Origin: an uncultured Erysipelotrichaceae bacterium
GTDB lineage: Bacteria > Bacillota_I > Bacilli_A > RF39 > UBA660
NCBI GenBank assembly: GCA_902783215.1
Contig: CACZQD010000144.1
Span: 1 to 7,669, forward strand
DNA: 7,669 nucleotides
Direction: 5' to 3'
Of this stretch, positions 1 to 6,232 are shown in pieces (positions within the stretch are counted from its first letter, which is position 1; the number at the start of each line of letters is the position of its first letter). Made by a program: the position numbers and the translations under genes. The notes under the pieces were generated by a model, which saw only the letters and a program-made list of their open reading frames with translations, did no database searches and was not told the DNA's origin.

Positions 1-14
1 ATTTAGCTATTAGA

Positions 15-434
15 CTACTTTTTTTTTTTAACAATAAACTTACTAAATATATAATTTAGAATAAAAACTATTACTTGAACAATAAGTTTGGATATTTTAT
101 CATTTATTGATAAAACAGTTACAAAACAAAACATACAAAACATATCAACAAGTAATGTAGATATTCTAGACAAAATAAATTTTATAAATTCTGATAATTT
201 ATTGTTTTTACTTTCAAACACAAATTTACGATTAGTAAAATAAGCAAACAAAACAGCTAAAATCCAAGATAGTACATTGGCTATTTGAAGCTCAAAAGCA
301 TTATCAGGATCAAGAAGTGTTGATACAAATAAATAATATGATACTAAACCAACTAAAGTAGTTAAACAACCGACAATTAGATAATTAAATACTTCTTTCT
401 TTTTTTTATATACACTAAAAAGTTTATTAATCAT
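15..434 (-). CDS. GtrA-family small membrane protein (probable lipid-linked sugar flippase)
   Basis: A 139-residue protein of the GtrA family. Members are small polytopic proteins thought to move an undecaprenyl-phosphate-linked sugar across the cytoplasmic membrane, or to assist that step. Four membrane segments are visible at about residues 17-41, 50-66, 84-107 and 115-134. The family hallmark lies at the end of segment 2 (residues 57-73), where AVLFAYFTNRKFVF matches the usual N-R-x-F-V-F ending. Length is typical. The ATG overlaps the end of the upstream glycosyltransferase gene by 8 bases, with a GAGG nine bases before it, so the two are co-transcribed and probably translationally coupled. 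The protein ends in four lysines encoded by a run of eleven A on the coding strand. The family call is firm; the transported sugar cannot be told from sequence. Confidence 0.92.
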   Translation of the reverse strand: MINKLFSVYKKKKEVFNYLIVGCLTTLVGLVSYYLFVSTLLDPDNAFELQIANVLSWILAVLFAYFTNRKFVFESKNNKLSEFIKFILSRISTLLVDMFCMFCFVTVLSINDKISKLIVQVIVFILNYIFSKFIVKKKK

Positions 435-1371
435 CTAAATCAGCCTCAGTTTCTTTAACTACATATATAGGTCTATTCTTGGTCTCTAAATATATTTTAG
501 ACAAATATATTCCAATAATACCCATAATAAATAGTTGAATACCACATATTCCAAATAAAACAGTTAATAACGTAAATAAAGATGAAATAGCAGTGTGAAT
601 AAATACTGATTTAATAAACATTATAATTAACATAATAAATGATACTAAGCAAAATAAGATACCAATAATGGATGATAAAATAAGTGGAAAAGTACTAAAT
701 CCAACTATTCCTTCAACAGCATATTTAAATAATTTCCAAAAATTCCATTTAGTTGTTCCTGCAACTCTTTCAATATTTTCATACTCTAACCACTTTGTTT
801 TAAAACCAACGAAACTAAAAATTCCTTTAGAATATCGATTATATTCTTTCATAGATACAATAGCATCAACCATACGACGATTCATCAATCTAAAATCACG
901 AGCTCCATCAACCATTTCTACTTTGGACATTTTATTTATCAATTTATAGAATAATCGAGCAAAGAAACTTCTAACAATAGGTTCTCCTTTACGAGTTACA
1001 CGTCTTGTACCTACACAATCATATCCTTCATTTTTAATATAATCATACATTGTTGATAGTAAAGCTGGAGGATCTTGTAAATCCGCATCCATTAATGTTA
1101 CAAAGTCTCCTGTAGATGCTTGTAACCCTGCCATCATCGCTGCTTCCTTACCAAAGTTTCGAGAAAAAGATATATATCGAATTTTTTTATCTTCTTTTCT
1201 TAAACTTTTAATTATATCAAACGTTTTATCCTTAGAACCATCATCAACAAAAATTAATTCATAATCTAAATCATTAATCTTTTTTACCTCTTTTACAAAT
1301 TCTTTATAAAAATATGGAATTACTTCCTCTTCATTAAAGCAAGAAACAATTACTGATAATTTTTTCTTCAT
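427..1371 (-). CDS. GT2 polyprenyl-phosphate glycosyltransferase (GtrB/DPM1-like)
   Basis: A 314-residue membrane-bound family 2 glycosyltransferase. Relatives (GtrB, CsbB, YkcC, dolichol-phosphate mannose synthase) transfer a sugar from a nucleotide donor to undecaprenyl phosphate on the cytoplasmic face. The GT-A domain has VDDGS at 42-46, FSRNFGKEAA at 69-78, the metal-binding D-x-D in MDADLQDPP at 94-102, and the DFRLMNRR motif at 159-166. Two hydrophobic segments follow at about 225-255 and 264-296, as in GtrB. Start choice: an upstream in-frame GTG (1383) overlaps the Shine-Dalgarno, whereas the ATG at 1371 sits five bases after GGAGG, so the shorter form is preferred. The gene has an extended -10 promoter directly upstream and overlaps the GtrA gene. 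The pair likely supplies a lipid-linked hexose for wall teichoic acid, lipoteichoic acid or another surface glycan; donor and acceptor are not predictable here. Confidence 0.94.
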   Translation of the reverse strand: MKKKLSVIVSCFNEEEVIPYFYKEFVKEVKKINDLDYELIFVDDGSKDKTFDIIKSLRKEDKKIRYISFSRNFGKEAAMMAGLQASTGDFVTLMDADLQDPPALLSTMYDYIKNEGYDCVGTRRVTRKGEPIVRSFFARLFYKLINKMSKVEMVDGARDFRLMNRRMVDAIVSMKEYNRYSKGIFSFVGFKTKWLEYENIERVAGTTKWNFWKLFKYAVEGIVGFSTFPLILSSIIGILFCLVSFIMLIIMFIKSVFIHTAISSLFTLLTVLFGICGIQLFIMGIIGIYLSKIYLETKNRPIYVVKETEADLDD

Positions 1372-1376
1372 ACATA

Positions 1377-1381
1377 CCTCC
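1377..1381 (-). promoter_or_regulatory. Ribosome binding site deciding the glycosyltransferase start
   Basis: GGAGG on the minus strand lies five bases before the ATG at 1371. The in-frame GTG at 1383 overlaps this site and could not use it, so translation should start at 1371. Confidence 0.75.
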
Positions 1382-1392
1382 ACTACATTAAA

Positions 1393-1422
1393 ATTATAAC
1401 ATATTTAAACACTATTTGTCAT
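1393..1422 (-). promoter_or_regulatory. Promoter of the glycosyltransferase-GtrA operon
   Basis: Reading the minus strand, ATGACA (1422-1417) is followed after 18 bases by a perfect TATAAT (1398-1393). TGT stands immediately before the hexamer, giving an extended -10 (TGn). The expected transcript start is about 15 bases before the ATG at 1371, leaving room for GGAGG but no regulatory leader. Confidence 0.7.
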
Positions 1423-1469
1423 TTATTTTACACTTTTTACAAACTTTTCACTATTTTAAGTAATTTATC

Positions 1470-1498
1470 TTTATTTTTTTTAAATACTCATATATAAT
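1470..1498 (+). promoter_or_regulatory. Probable promoter of the 209-residue membrane protein gene
   Basis: TATAAT at 1493-1498 lies just before the plus-strand gene, with a weak -35 candidate TTTATT at 1470-1475 (17-base spacing, three of six matches). There is no TGn extension. The transcript would begin within a few bases of the ribosome site GGTGAT (1505-1510), so the leader is very short. The 1384-1513 gap therefore holds two back-to-back promoters, and I see nothing else in it. Confidence 0.45.
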
Positions 1499-1513
1499 GA
1501 ACATGGTGATAGT

Positions 1514-2143
1514 ATGAAAAATAATAAAATTGATTTATCAGATATTAAAAAGAATGATCTAGATAGTACTTCTTCATTTATCGATTTAATGAGTCGACAA
1601 GAGCTAAGAGAACGTGAAAAGAAAAAGCAAAACTATGAACAAAAGCAAAAAGAATTAAAAGAAATACTATTTGAAGAAGAACAAAACAAAGTGAGAAATA
1701 AAAAAAGAGATGAAAAAAGAAAAAAACAATTAAATAAAATAGCAAAAAGTGGTATCGATGATCAAAAACAAAAAAAGAAACTAGAGAACACTACCAAATT
1801 TAAGGAGTTTAAAAATGATGTAAAATCATCTGTATATGATAATTTAGAAGATAATATAAAGAATACTGGTGAAAATACAAAATATGGAATTGGTAATATA
1901 ATAGTAATTGGATTATTCATAATCATAAGTTTAGTATATTATATTTACTCCATATTATTTACAAATATACAAACAAATGATACATATTTATTAATGGGTG
2001 GATTAATTATATTAGTCATGATTACATTTTTTTGTATATCAATTGTATGTGGTAAAATACTATACAAAATTCTATCAGTATTAAACTATCTAATTTTTAT
2101 TGGATATATAGTCTTTAATCTATTATTAATTATTAAATTATAA
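1514..2143 (+). CDS. Unrecognised coiled-coil protein with C-terminal membrane domain
   Basis: I do not recognise this 209-residue protein. Residues 1-27 are polar and rich in Asp and Ser. Residues 28-80 are almost entirely Lys, Glu, Gln, Arg and Asn and look like a long charged helix or coiled coil. Residues 81-125 stay charged. Three hydrophobic segments follow at about 128-150, 156-178 and 184-208. There is no signal peptide, so the charged half should face the cytoplasm, with the C-terminal helices in the membrane. The ATG follows GGTGAT closely (1505-1510), a normal low-G+C ribosome site. It is the only plus-strand gene in the window, a monocistron divergent from the glycosyltransferase operon and ending in a hairpin terminator. 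A scaffold or envelope-associated role would fit the architecture but is a guess. Lysine-rich low complexity will make homology searches noisy. Confidence 0.75.
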   Translation: MKNNKIDLSDIKKNDLDSTSSFIDLMSRQELREREKKKQNYEQKQKELKEILFEEEQNKVRNKKRDEKRKKQLNKIAKSGIDDQKQKKKLENTTKFKEFKNDVKSSVYDNLEDNIKNTGENTKYGIGNIIVIGLFIIISLVYYIYSILFTNIQTNDTYLLMGGLIILVMITFFCISIVCGKILYKILSVLNYLIFIGYIVFNLLLIIKL

Positions 2144-2173
2144 AGGAATAAGCTTAATAAACTTATTCCTTTT
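2142..2173. terminator. Bidirectional hairpin terminator between convergent genes
   Basis: AAAGGAATAAG (2142-2152) pairs perfectly with CTTATTCCTTT (2162-2172) around a 9-base loop. T-rich tails are short on both sides: TTTT at 2170-2173 on the plus strand, and TTTATAATTT on the minus strand. The plus-strand stop (2141-2143) and the minus-strand stop (2174-2172) both touch the stem, so one hairpin serves both convergent units. Confidence 0.75.
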
Positions 2174-3437
2174 AACTACGTTTATGATTTCTAATTTTGA
2201 GCATTAATATCAACATAAAGAATAGTAATAATAAACTTGATACACTTAGTATAATTATTGTTATTAAATATTTATTGTTTAATATAGATAACTTATCTAG
2301 ATCTTTTATATTATATCTTTGTAGTGTATTTTCTTTTGTATCATAACTATACCAATTAATATCACCATTATTTAGATTCATTCCATATACTAATGCATAT
2401 GTATCTTTTTTATTTTTCTTATATACTGTTATATTTTGATCATTAATTTTAATTATATACTTTTTATAACATTTTGGTATTTTTTTTGCTTTTAAATATT
2501 GAATACTTACACCATCAAAGGATAATTCTTGATATTTACTAAATTTACCATTTGATGGATTATAGATAAATAATGAAATATTTCCTTTATTATCTTTTAA
2601 GCCTACTAAAATATAACCTGTTATTTCATTAGTAAACGCTGGAACTTCATTATCATTTATTTTTACTGTTGTTTTTGTGTAGTTATCTGGTACTTTTAAA
2701 TCATCAATATTTTTTACAACTGTATATTTTTTCTTTCCTATTTTTACTTTAATAGGATTTTTGTCTTCAACATTAGCTATTATAGTATATACTTTTTCAT
2801 TTCCATTTTCCGCAACTACAGTTATTTTAATATTATTCATTCCTTCTGATACAGATACTTCACCAGTACCTTTAACTGTAGCATTTTCATCTTCTGCGCT
2901 TGCTTTAACATTTATGCTTTTTACATCACTATCTAATTCTATTTTATATTCTGTTTTTTCTTTATCAAAGGTAGGATCTAAATCATAACCTTCAACTGAT
3001 AAGCTAGATAAACTATTATTTGAACTATATGTTTTATTTATATCTACAGTTTTATTATTTGACTTAGTCGATGAAGAACCACCTCCACCTGATACATTAA
3101 TAGTAACTGATCTAGATGATGTATATGATGCACCTGAATCATAATCAGCTACATCGATTGGTGTGACTGTTATAGTAGCTCTTCCGGACTTTTTAGCTGT
3201 AAATATAACTGTTTGACTACTTTCCCAAAAGTCTTCCGCACTTCCAGCTAAAACTGAATTATCCGACGATGTTACACGGAAACGGCCAGCTAAGTTATTA
3301 ATATTAACTCTAACTTTTACGGCTGAATTAACAGAAGCCGATGAAGAGGCCGATAAGCTTAAAGATCCGGCCTTAATCGTTGGTATAAATACTAAGAATA
3401 AAACTATTGATAATAATACTTGACTTAATCTTTTCAT
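2172..3437 (-). CDS. Membrane-anchored surface protein with Ig-like and cadherin-like domains
   Basis: A 421-residue predicted surface protein. A signal peptide covers about residues 1-23 (positive start, hydrophobic core, cut near IKA-GS). Residues 24-116 form an Ig-like, bacterial-adhesin-type beta domain rich in Ser, Val and Thr. A GGGGSSS linker follows (117-123). Residues 142-222 match the cadherin-like beta-sandwich family, with LSSLSVEGYDLDPTFDKE and a closing NGNEKVYTIIANV. Residues 228-385 are beta-rich and lysine-rich and unrecognised. A single membrane helix (about 390-414) and a basic tail KIRNHKR anchor it with the bulk outside. There is no LPxTG sorting motif. The ATG lies six bases after GAGGAGG. 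That site overlaps the stop codon of the upstream glucosaminidase gene, so the pair is an operon. The shared cadherin-like domain supports joint work at the wall. Whether it is an adhesin, a receptor for the enzyme, or a wall-stress sensor is unknown. Confidence 0.88.
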   Translation of the reverse strand: MKRLSQVLLSIVLFLVFIPTIKAGSLSLSASSSASVNSAVKVRVNINNLAGRFRVTSSDNSVLAGSAEDFWESSQTVIFTAKKSGRATITVTPIDVADYDSGASYTSSRSVTINVSGGGGSSSTKSNNKTVDINKTYSSNNSLSSLSVEGYDLDPTFDKEKTEYKIELDSDVKSINVKASAEDENATVKGTGEVSVSEGMNNIKITVVAENGNEKVYTIIANVEDKNPIKVKIGKKKYTVVKNIDDLKVPDNYTKTTVKINDNEVPAFTNEITGYILVGLKDNKGNISLFIYNPSNGKFSKYQELSFDGVSIQYLKAKKIPKCYKKYIIKINDQNITVYKKNKKDTYALVYGMNLNNGDINWYSYDTKENTLQRYNIKDLDKLSILNNKYLITIIILSVSSLLLLFFMLILMLKIRNHKRS

Positions 3438-3443
3438 TTATTG

Positions 3444-3450
3444 CCTCCTC
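3444..3450 (-). promoter_or_regulatory. Ribosome binding site overlapping the upstream stop codon
   Basis: GAGGAGG on the minus strand, six bases before the ATG at 3437. Its first bases are part of the TGA stop (3451-3449) of the glucosaminidase gene, which favours translational coupling of the two surface proteins. Confidence 0.75.
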
Positions 3451-5548
3451 ATTGATTTATTGTAGTACGACCCATAATATAATTTTTTAATTTTACATAA
3501 TCAACAGCATTTACTTTACCGTCTTTATTAACATCTGCTGCTTCCTTATAAGAATTATTTAAACTAACTCGACCCATGATATAATTTTTAATTTTTACAT
3601 AATCAACAGCACTTATTTTACCATCACCACTAGGATCACCATAAATAACTGTTGTATATGTTTTAGATTCATTACCGACTTTTACGGAAATGTTATCGCC
3701 AGTTTTAATAATACTATTATTCGTACTTCCATTACTATTTTTGATAGTTACTGTACTTGTTGAATTAGCACTTGTTATTTTTTTAGATATTGAACTAGCA
3801 TTAGTGCCTAATGACAAACCAGTAATATATTTTGAACTATTTTTAATTCCAGCTTTATTTAAAACTGATACTACTGTTGTCGAAGAAGTATTTGATGCGG
3901 TAGTTGATGTATTTGTAGAAGTAGTACTTGATGTACCGTTTTTAATTATATTAACTTTATATGTTCTAGTTGCACCATTTTGAGCTTTAACTACAATATT
4001 CTTTGTGGTTGTCGTTCCAGTTAATTTTACTGTACCAGTTCCACTAACACTAGATGTACTTTTTAAAGATGTAGCAGCAATACTAACACTACTTGTATTT
4101 GAATTAACGTAATAATTATAATTAGTTGTTGCACCATTAAATGATGAAACTGATTTTTTATCAATTGTTAAACTCTTTAAATAATTATTTTGATTACCAG
4201 TACTTGGTAAAGATGTTGATGTAGGCATATTGTTATATACAGGTATATAAAATACAAACGAAGAGTTTAATATTCCTGAATTGTAATATGATTTATATGT
4301 TGAATTAGCTTCTTTTATTGGAGCTTGTATATTAGTCATATATTGATGATTGTAATTACTATATCTATTTTTTATGGAAGTATTGTAATTATAAACAACG
4401 TTCCATTTTTTAAAGTAACTTGTGTTTTGACCTAAACTAATATAGTTTGAACCAATCCATTTAGCCCCACCGCGAATAGCTTTATCCATTGTATTCCATG
4501 GACGATTATAAGTAGTTAATCCTCCACTTCCAGCGGCAAAGTAAAGCCCCTTATACACAGCATCAGATCCACTAGTAGCACCTATATTGTATGGATTATA
4601 AATACCAGAATATGTTTTTCCACCGTAAGTAAAACTCTTACCTGAAACAGCTGTTGTAGCAGTACTTTTACCACCTACTTCTTGTTTAGATAAACTAGCT
4701 AAATATACAGGGCTTACACCACTGTCACTAGCTGCAGATATATATGAACTTGCAAAATTATTTAAATAATCACCATTTAATAATTGTTTGACAACAGATA
4801 ATGTTTGTAAATTTTTTTCATAAGCTAATGCCTCAAATTGAAAAATATACATATCAATTAAAGAATTTCGTGGATCCATATAGAAAGCAATTGTTGCATT
4901 ATTTGCATTATACCAATTAGATCCATCAAAAACAGTGTATTTATCAGTAGTATAGTTATAAGCTCCTGATGCGGTAGATAAATAACCTTCATTATTTACA
5001 GAAGATGTTACTTGAATTAAACTACGTCCAAGTAAAGATTCATTACTAACAGCCGTATTAAAATCTAATCCTGTTTTAATTGATTTAAATGTCCATTTAG
5101 GATGAGCTGTTTTTAATACAGCTAATTTTTCATAGTAACTTTCTGGAAAACCAGCTTTTGAAAATTCTGTTTTCATCGCACTAGTAAGTAAACTTGTACT
5201 TAAATTAGAATTACAGAACCATCCACCATAAACAGTTGTTGGTTTATCTGGAAAAGCATAGTTAATATATACATATTTACCACTACAGTTTTTATTACCA
5301 TTTAAAGTTCCTTTACTAGTAACTACAGTAACTTGTTCACCAGTATCCATCCATACTACTTTAGGTACATATGAATTTAAATTAGTATCTTTATAAATAC
5401 ATTTACCAGTTGATTTAGAATATAATTCACATTTTTCACCACTATTAATAACCACAGTTGCTTTATAATCTGCTTTAACTATATTCTTAAAGCTAAACAT
5501 AACAAGTAATAGCAATATAAATAAACTTAATCTTTTTATATATCTCAC
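3449..5548 (-). CDS. Secreted beta-N-acetylglucosaminidase with cadherin-like and dockerin domains
   Basis: A 699-residue exported peptidoglycan hydrolase of the LytD/LytG glucosaminidase type, cutting the glycan strand at N-acetylglucosamine. Order: signal peptide about 1-26; SH3-like domain about 28-114 ending YGGWFC, with four cysteines (40, 50, 88, 112) and none elsewhere; catalytic region about 140-400. That region has HPKWTFKSIKTGLDF (149-163), MDPRNSLIDMYIFQFE (224-239), the probable catalytic Glu290 in LSKQEVGG, and NPYNIGA (318-324). A cadherin-like beta-sandwich (456-536), a Ser/Thr linker (537-558), a small beta domain (560-635) and a type I dockerin (637-695) follow. The dockerin loops are complete: D638/S640/D642/D649 and D672/N674/D676/D683. 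Start: GTG at 5548 lies five bases after AGGTGG; an in-frame GTG at 5557 overlaps that site and is rejected. The gene has its own promoter and leads an operon with the anchored surface protein. Role in wall turnover or daughter-cell separation is inferred; the dockerin partner is unknown. Confidence 0.92.
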   Translation of the reverse strand: MRYIKRLSLFILLLLVMFSFKNIVKADYKATVVINSGEKCELYSKSTGKCIYKDTNLNSYVPKVVWMDTGEQVTVVTSKGTLNGNKNCSGKYVYINYAFPDKPTTVYGGWFCNSNLSTSLLTSAMKTEFSKAGFPESYYEKLAVLKTAHPKWTFKSIKTGLDFNTAVSNESLLGRSLIQVTSSVNNEGYLSTASGAYNYTTDKYTVFDGSNWYNANNATIAFYMDPRNSLIDMYIFQFEALAYEKNLQTLSVVKQLLNGDYLNNFASSYISAASDSGVSPVYLASLSKQEVGGKSTATTAVSGKSFTYGGKTYSGIYNPYNIGATSGSDAVYKGLYFAAGSGGLTTYNRPWNTMDKAIRGGAKWIGSNYISLGQNTSYFKKWNVVYNYNTSIKNRYSNYNHQYMTNIQAPIKEANSTYKSYYNSGILNSSFVFYIPVYNNMPTSTSLPSTGNQNNYLKSLTIDKKSVSSFNGATTNYNYYVNSNTSSVSIAATSLKSTSSVSGTGTVKLTGTTTTKNIVVKAQNGATRTYKVNIIKNGTSSTTSTNTSTTASNTSSTTVVSVLNKAGIKNSSKYITGLSLGTNASSISKKITSANSTSTVTIKNSNGSTNNSIIKTGDNISVKVGNESKTYTTVIYGDPSGDGKISAVDYVKIKNYIMGRVSLNNSYKEAADVNKDGKVNAVDYVKLKNYIMGRTTINQ
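3468..3625 (-). repeat. Tandem DNA repeat encoding the two dockerin segments
   Basis: Two 56-base units, 3468-3523 and 3570-3625, are 102 bases apart and in register, matching at 50 of 56 positions by direct comparison. They encode the two calcium-binding halves of the dockerin, including VDYVK and KNYIMGR in both. The identity extends to silent positions, pointing to a fairly recent duplication or to gene conversion between the halves. Confidence 0.85.
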
Positions 5549-5553
5549 TAGAA

Positions 5554-5559
5554 CCACCT
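5554..5559 (-). promoter_or_regulatory. Ribosome binding site deciding the glucosaminidase GTG start
   Basis: AGGTGG on the minus strand, five bases before GTG at 5548. The same hexamer, followed by TTAT and ATG, precedes rsmD (6192-6187) and ylbD (7511-7506). The match of this leader supports the GTG at 5548 over the GTG at 5557, which lies inside the site. Confidence 0.8.
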
Positions 5560-5574
5560 ACTTTACTTACAATA

Positions 5575-5603
5575 ATTATACCATATTTCGACAAATTTGT
5601 ATA
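5575..5603 (-). promoter_or_regulatory. Promoter of the glucosaminidase operon
   Basis: On the minus strand, TATACA (5603-5598; four of six matches to TTGACA) is followed after 17 bases by a perfect TATAAT (5580-5575). TGG before the hexamer gives an extended -10. The leader is only about 20 bases, so control would act at the promoter itself. A 10-base palindrome overlaps the -35 and spacer. Confidence 0.68.
5591..5600. promoter_or_regulatory. Palindrome ACAAATTTGT inside the glucosaminidase promoter
   Basis: A perfect 10-base palindrome that overlaps the -35 hexamer and the upstream part of the spacer, a position where a repressor could block polymerase. The symmetry does not extend outward (G at 5590 faces A at 5601). 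In such AT-rich DNA a 10-base palindrome can arise by chance, so an operator role is only a possibility. Confidence 0.25.
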
Positions 5604-5621
5604 CTTTAAAAGGTAAATATA

Positions 5622-5647
5622 TAAAAGAAAATACCCTACAGGGTATT
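5622..5647 (-). terminator. Intrinsic terminator of rsmD
   Basis: On the minus strand AATACCC pairs with GGGTATT around a TGTA loop (5647-5630), followed by TTCTTTTAT. The stem carries three G-C pairs in an AT-rich setting and includes bases of the rsmD stop codon (5648-5646). It separates rsmD from the glucosaminidase operon, which restarts from its own promoter about 25 bases on. Confidence 0.85.
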
Positions 5648-6182
5648 AATTGACATTATTGTTGACATTTTTTAGTATCATTATATTGGTACTACTATAT
5701 TTTTTTTCTTTAATTATATTATATATAGGATTTATTTGTTCTTTTTCATATTCACATACAATAATACCATTTTCATTTAATAAACTATACTTTTTTATTA
5801 ATTCTAAAGAAGGATTTATTAAATTTAAATCATATGGCGGATCTAAGAATATAATATCAAACTTTTTATTGCAGTGTTTTAAATATTTTTGATAATCAGT
5901 TTTTAAAATATTTACACCATCCATATTTTTACTATTATTATTGATAGTATTTATAGCTATATTATTATTATCAATTAAATATACTTCTTTAGCACCATTA
6001 CTGAGCGCTTCTAAACCTAAAGAACCACTACCAGCAAATAAATCTAAAACATAAGCATCTTTAAGATAGTTTTGAATACTTCCAAATAACGATTCTTTAA
6101 CTCGATCCATCGTGGGTCTAGTACCATCAATAGTAAATCCCTCTAGTTTTCTTCCTTTATATTTACCACTTATAATTCGCAT
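5646..6182 (-). CDS. rsmD: 16S rRNA (guanine(966)-N(2))-methyltransferase RsmD
   Basis: A 178-residue enzyme, normal for the family, that methylates N2 of G966 (E. coli numbering) of 16S rRNA in the cytoplasm using S-adenosylmethionine. Family signatures run in order: RIISGKYKGRKL at 2-13, TRPTMDRVKESLF at 21-33, the SAM-binding loop LDLFAGSGSLGLEALSNGA at 46-64, the acidic residue ending the next strand (D71), and the catalytic DPPY at 114-117. The ATG lies four bases after AGGTGG. In Bacillus subtilis the equivalent gene is ylbH, downstream of ylbD-ylbE-ylbF-ylbG and upstream of coaD. Here ylbD and ylbE are kept upstream, but an unrelated gene replaces ylbF-ylbG and a cell-wall operon replaces coaD. 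A strong terminator at its end marks it as the last gene of its transcript. Confidence 0.97.
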   Translation of the reverse strand: MRIISGKYKGRKLEGFTIDGTRPTMDRVKESLFGSIQNYLKDAYVLDLFAGSGSLGLEALSNGAKEVYLIDNNNIAINTINNNSKNMDGVNILKTDYQKYLKHCNKKFDIIFLDPPYDLNLINPSLELIKKYSLLNENGIIVCEYEKEQINPIYNIIKEKKYSSTNIMILKNVNNNVN

Positions 6183-6197
6183 ATAACCACCTACTAT

Positions 6198-6206
6198 ATT
6201 TTAACA
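6198..6206 (-). promoter_or_regulatory. Possible extended -10 promoter of rsmD
   Basis: TGT-TAAAAT on the minus strand (6206-6198), five of six matches plus the TGn extension, about 16 bases before the rsmD ATG. There is no convincing -35, since the upstream bases are a T-run. rsmD may instead be read through from the gene before it, 50 bases upstream. Confidence 0.35.
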
Positions 6207-6232
6207 CATATTAAAAAAAAGAAAAACCTATT

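Noticed and set aside
668..949. Plus-strand open frame of 93 codons
   Set aside because: Lies wholly inside the well-supported glycosyltransferase gene on the other strand, has no ribosome site and no recognisable protein features.
1372..1383. Upstream GTG start for the glycosyltransferase
   Set aside because: The GTG overlaps the GGAGG site that serves the ATG at 1371, and the extra residues add nothing to the GT2 fold.
2761..2988. Plus-strand open frame of 75 codons
   Set aside because: Antisense to the cadherin-like domain of the surface protein; its hydrophobic Ser/Phe content is what an antisense reading of this domain gives.
3449..3451. TGA read as tryptophan (Mycoplasma code)
   Set aside because: The gene ends sensibly at TGA right after the dockerin, reading on would run into the next gene's ribosome site, and Trp codons in all genes are TGG.
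3690..3983. Plus-strand open frame of 97 codons
   Set aside because: Antisense to the Ser/Thr-rich linker region of the glucosaminidase; Val/Leu runs are the complement of Thr/Ser/Asn codons. No ribosome site.
5549..5557. Upstream GTG start for the glucosaminidase
   Set aside because: It lies inside the AGGTGG ribosome site; the GTG at 5548 has correct spacing and the same leader as rsmD and ylbD.
5650..5892. Plus-strand open frame of 80 codons
   Set aside because: Antisense to rsmD, whose motifs establish the minus strand as coding; no start signal.
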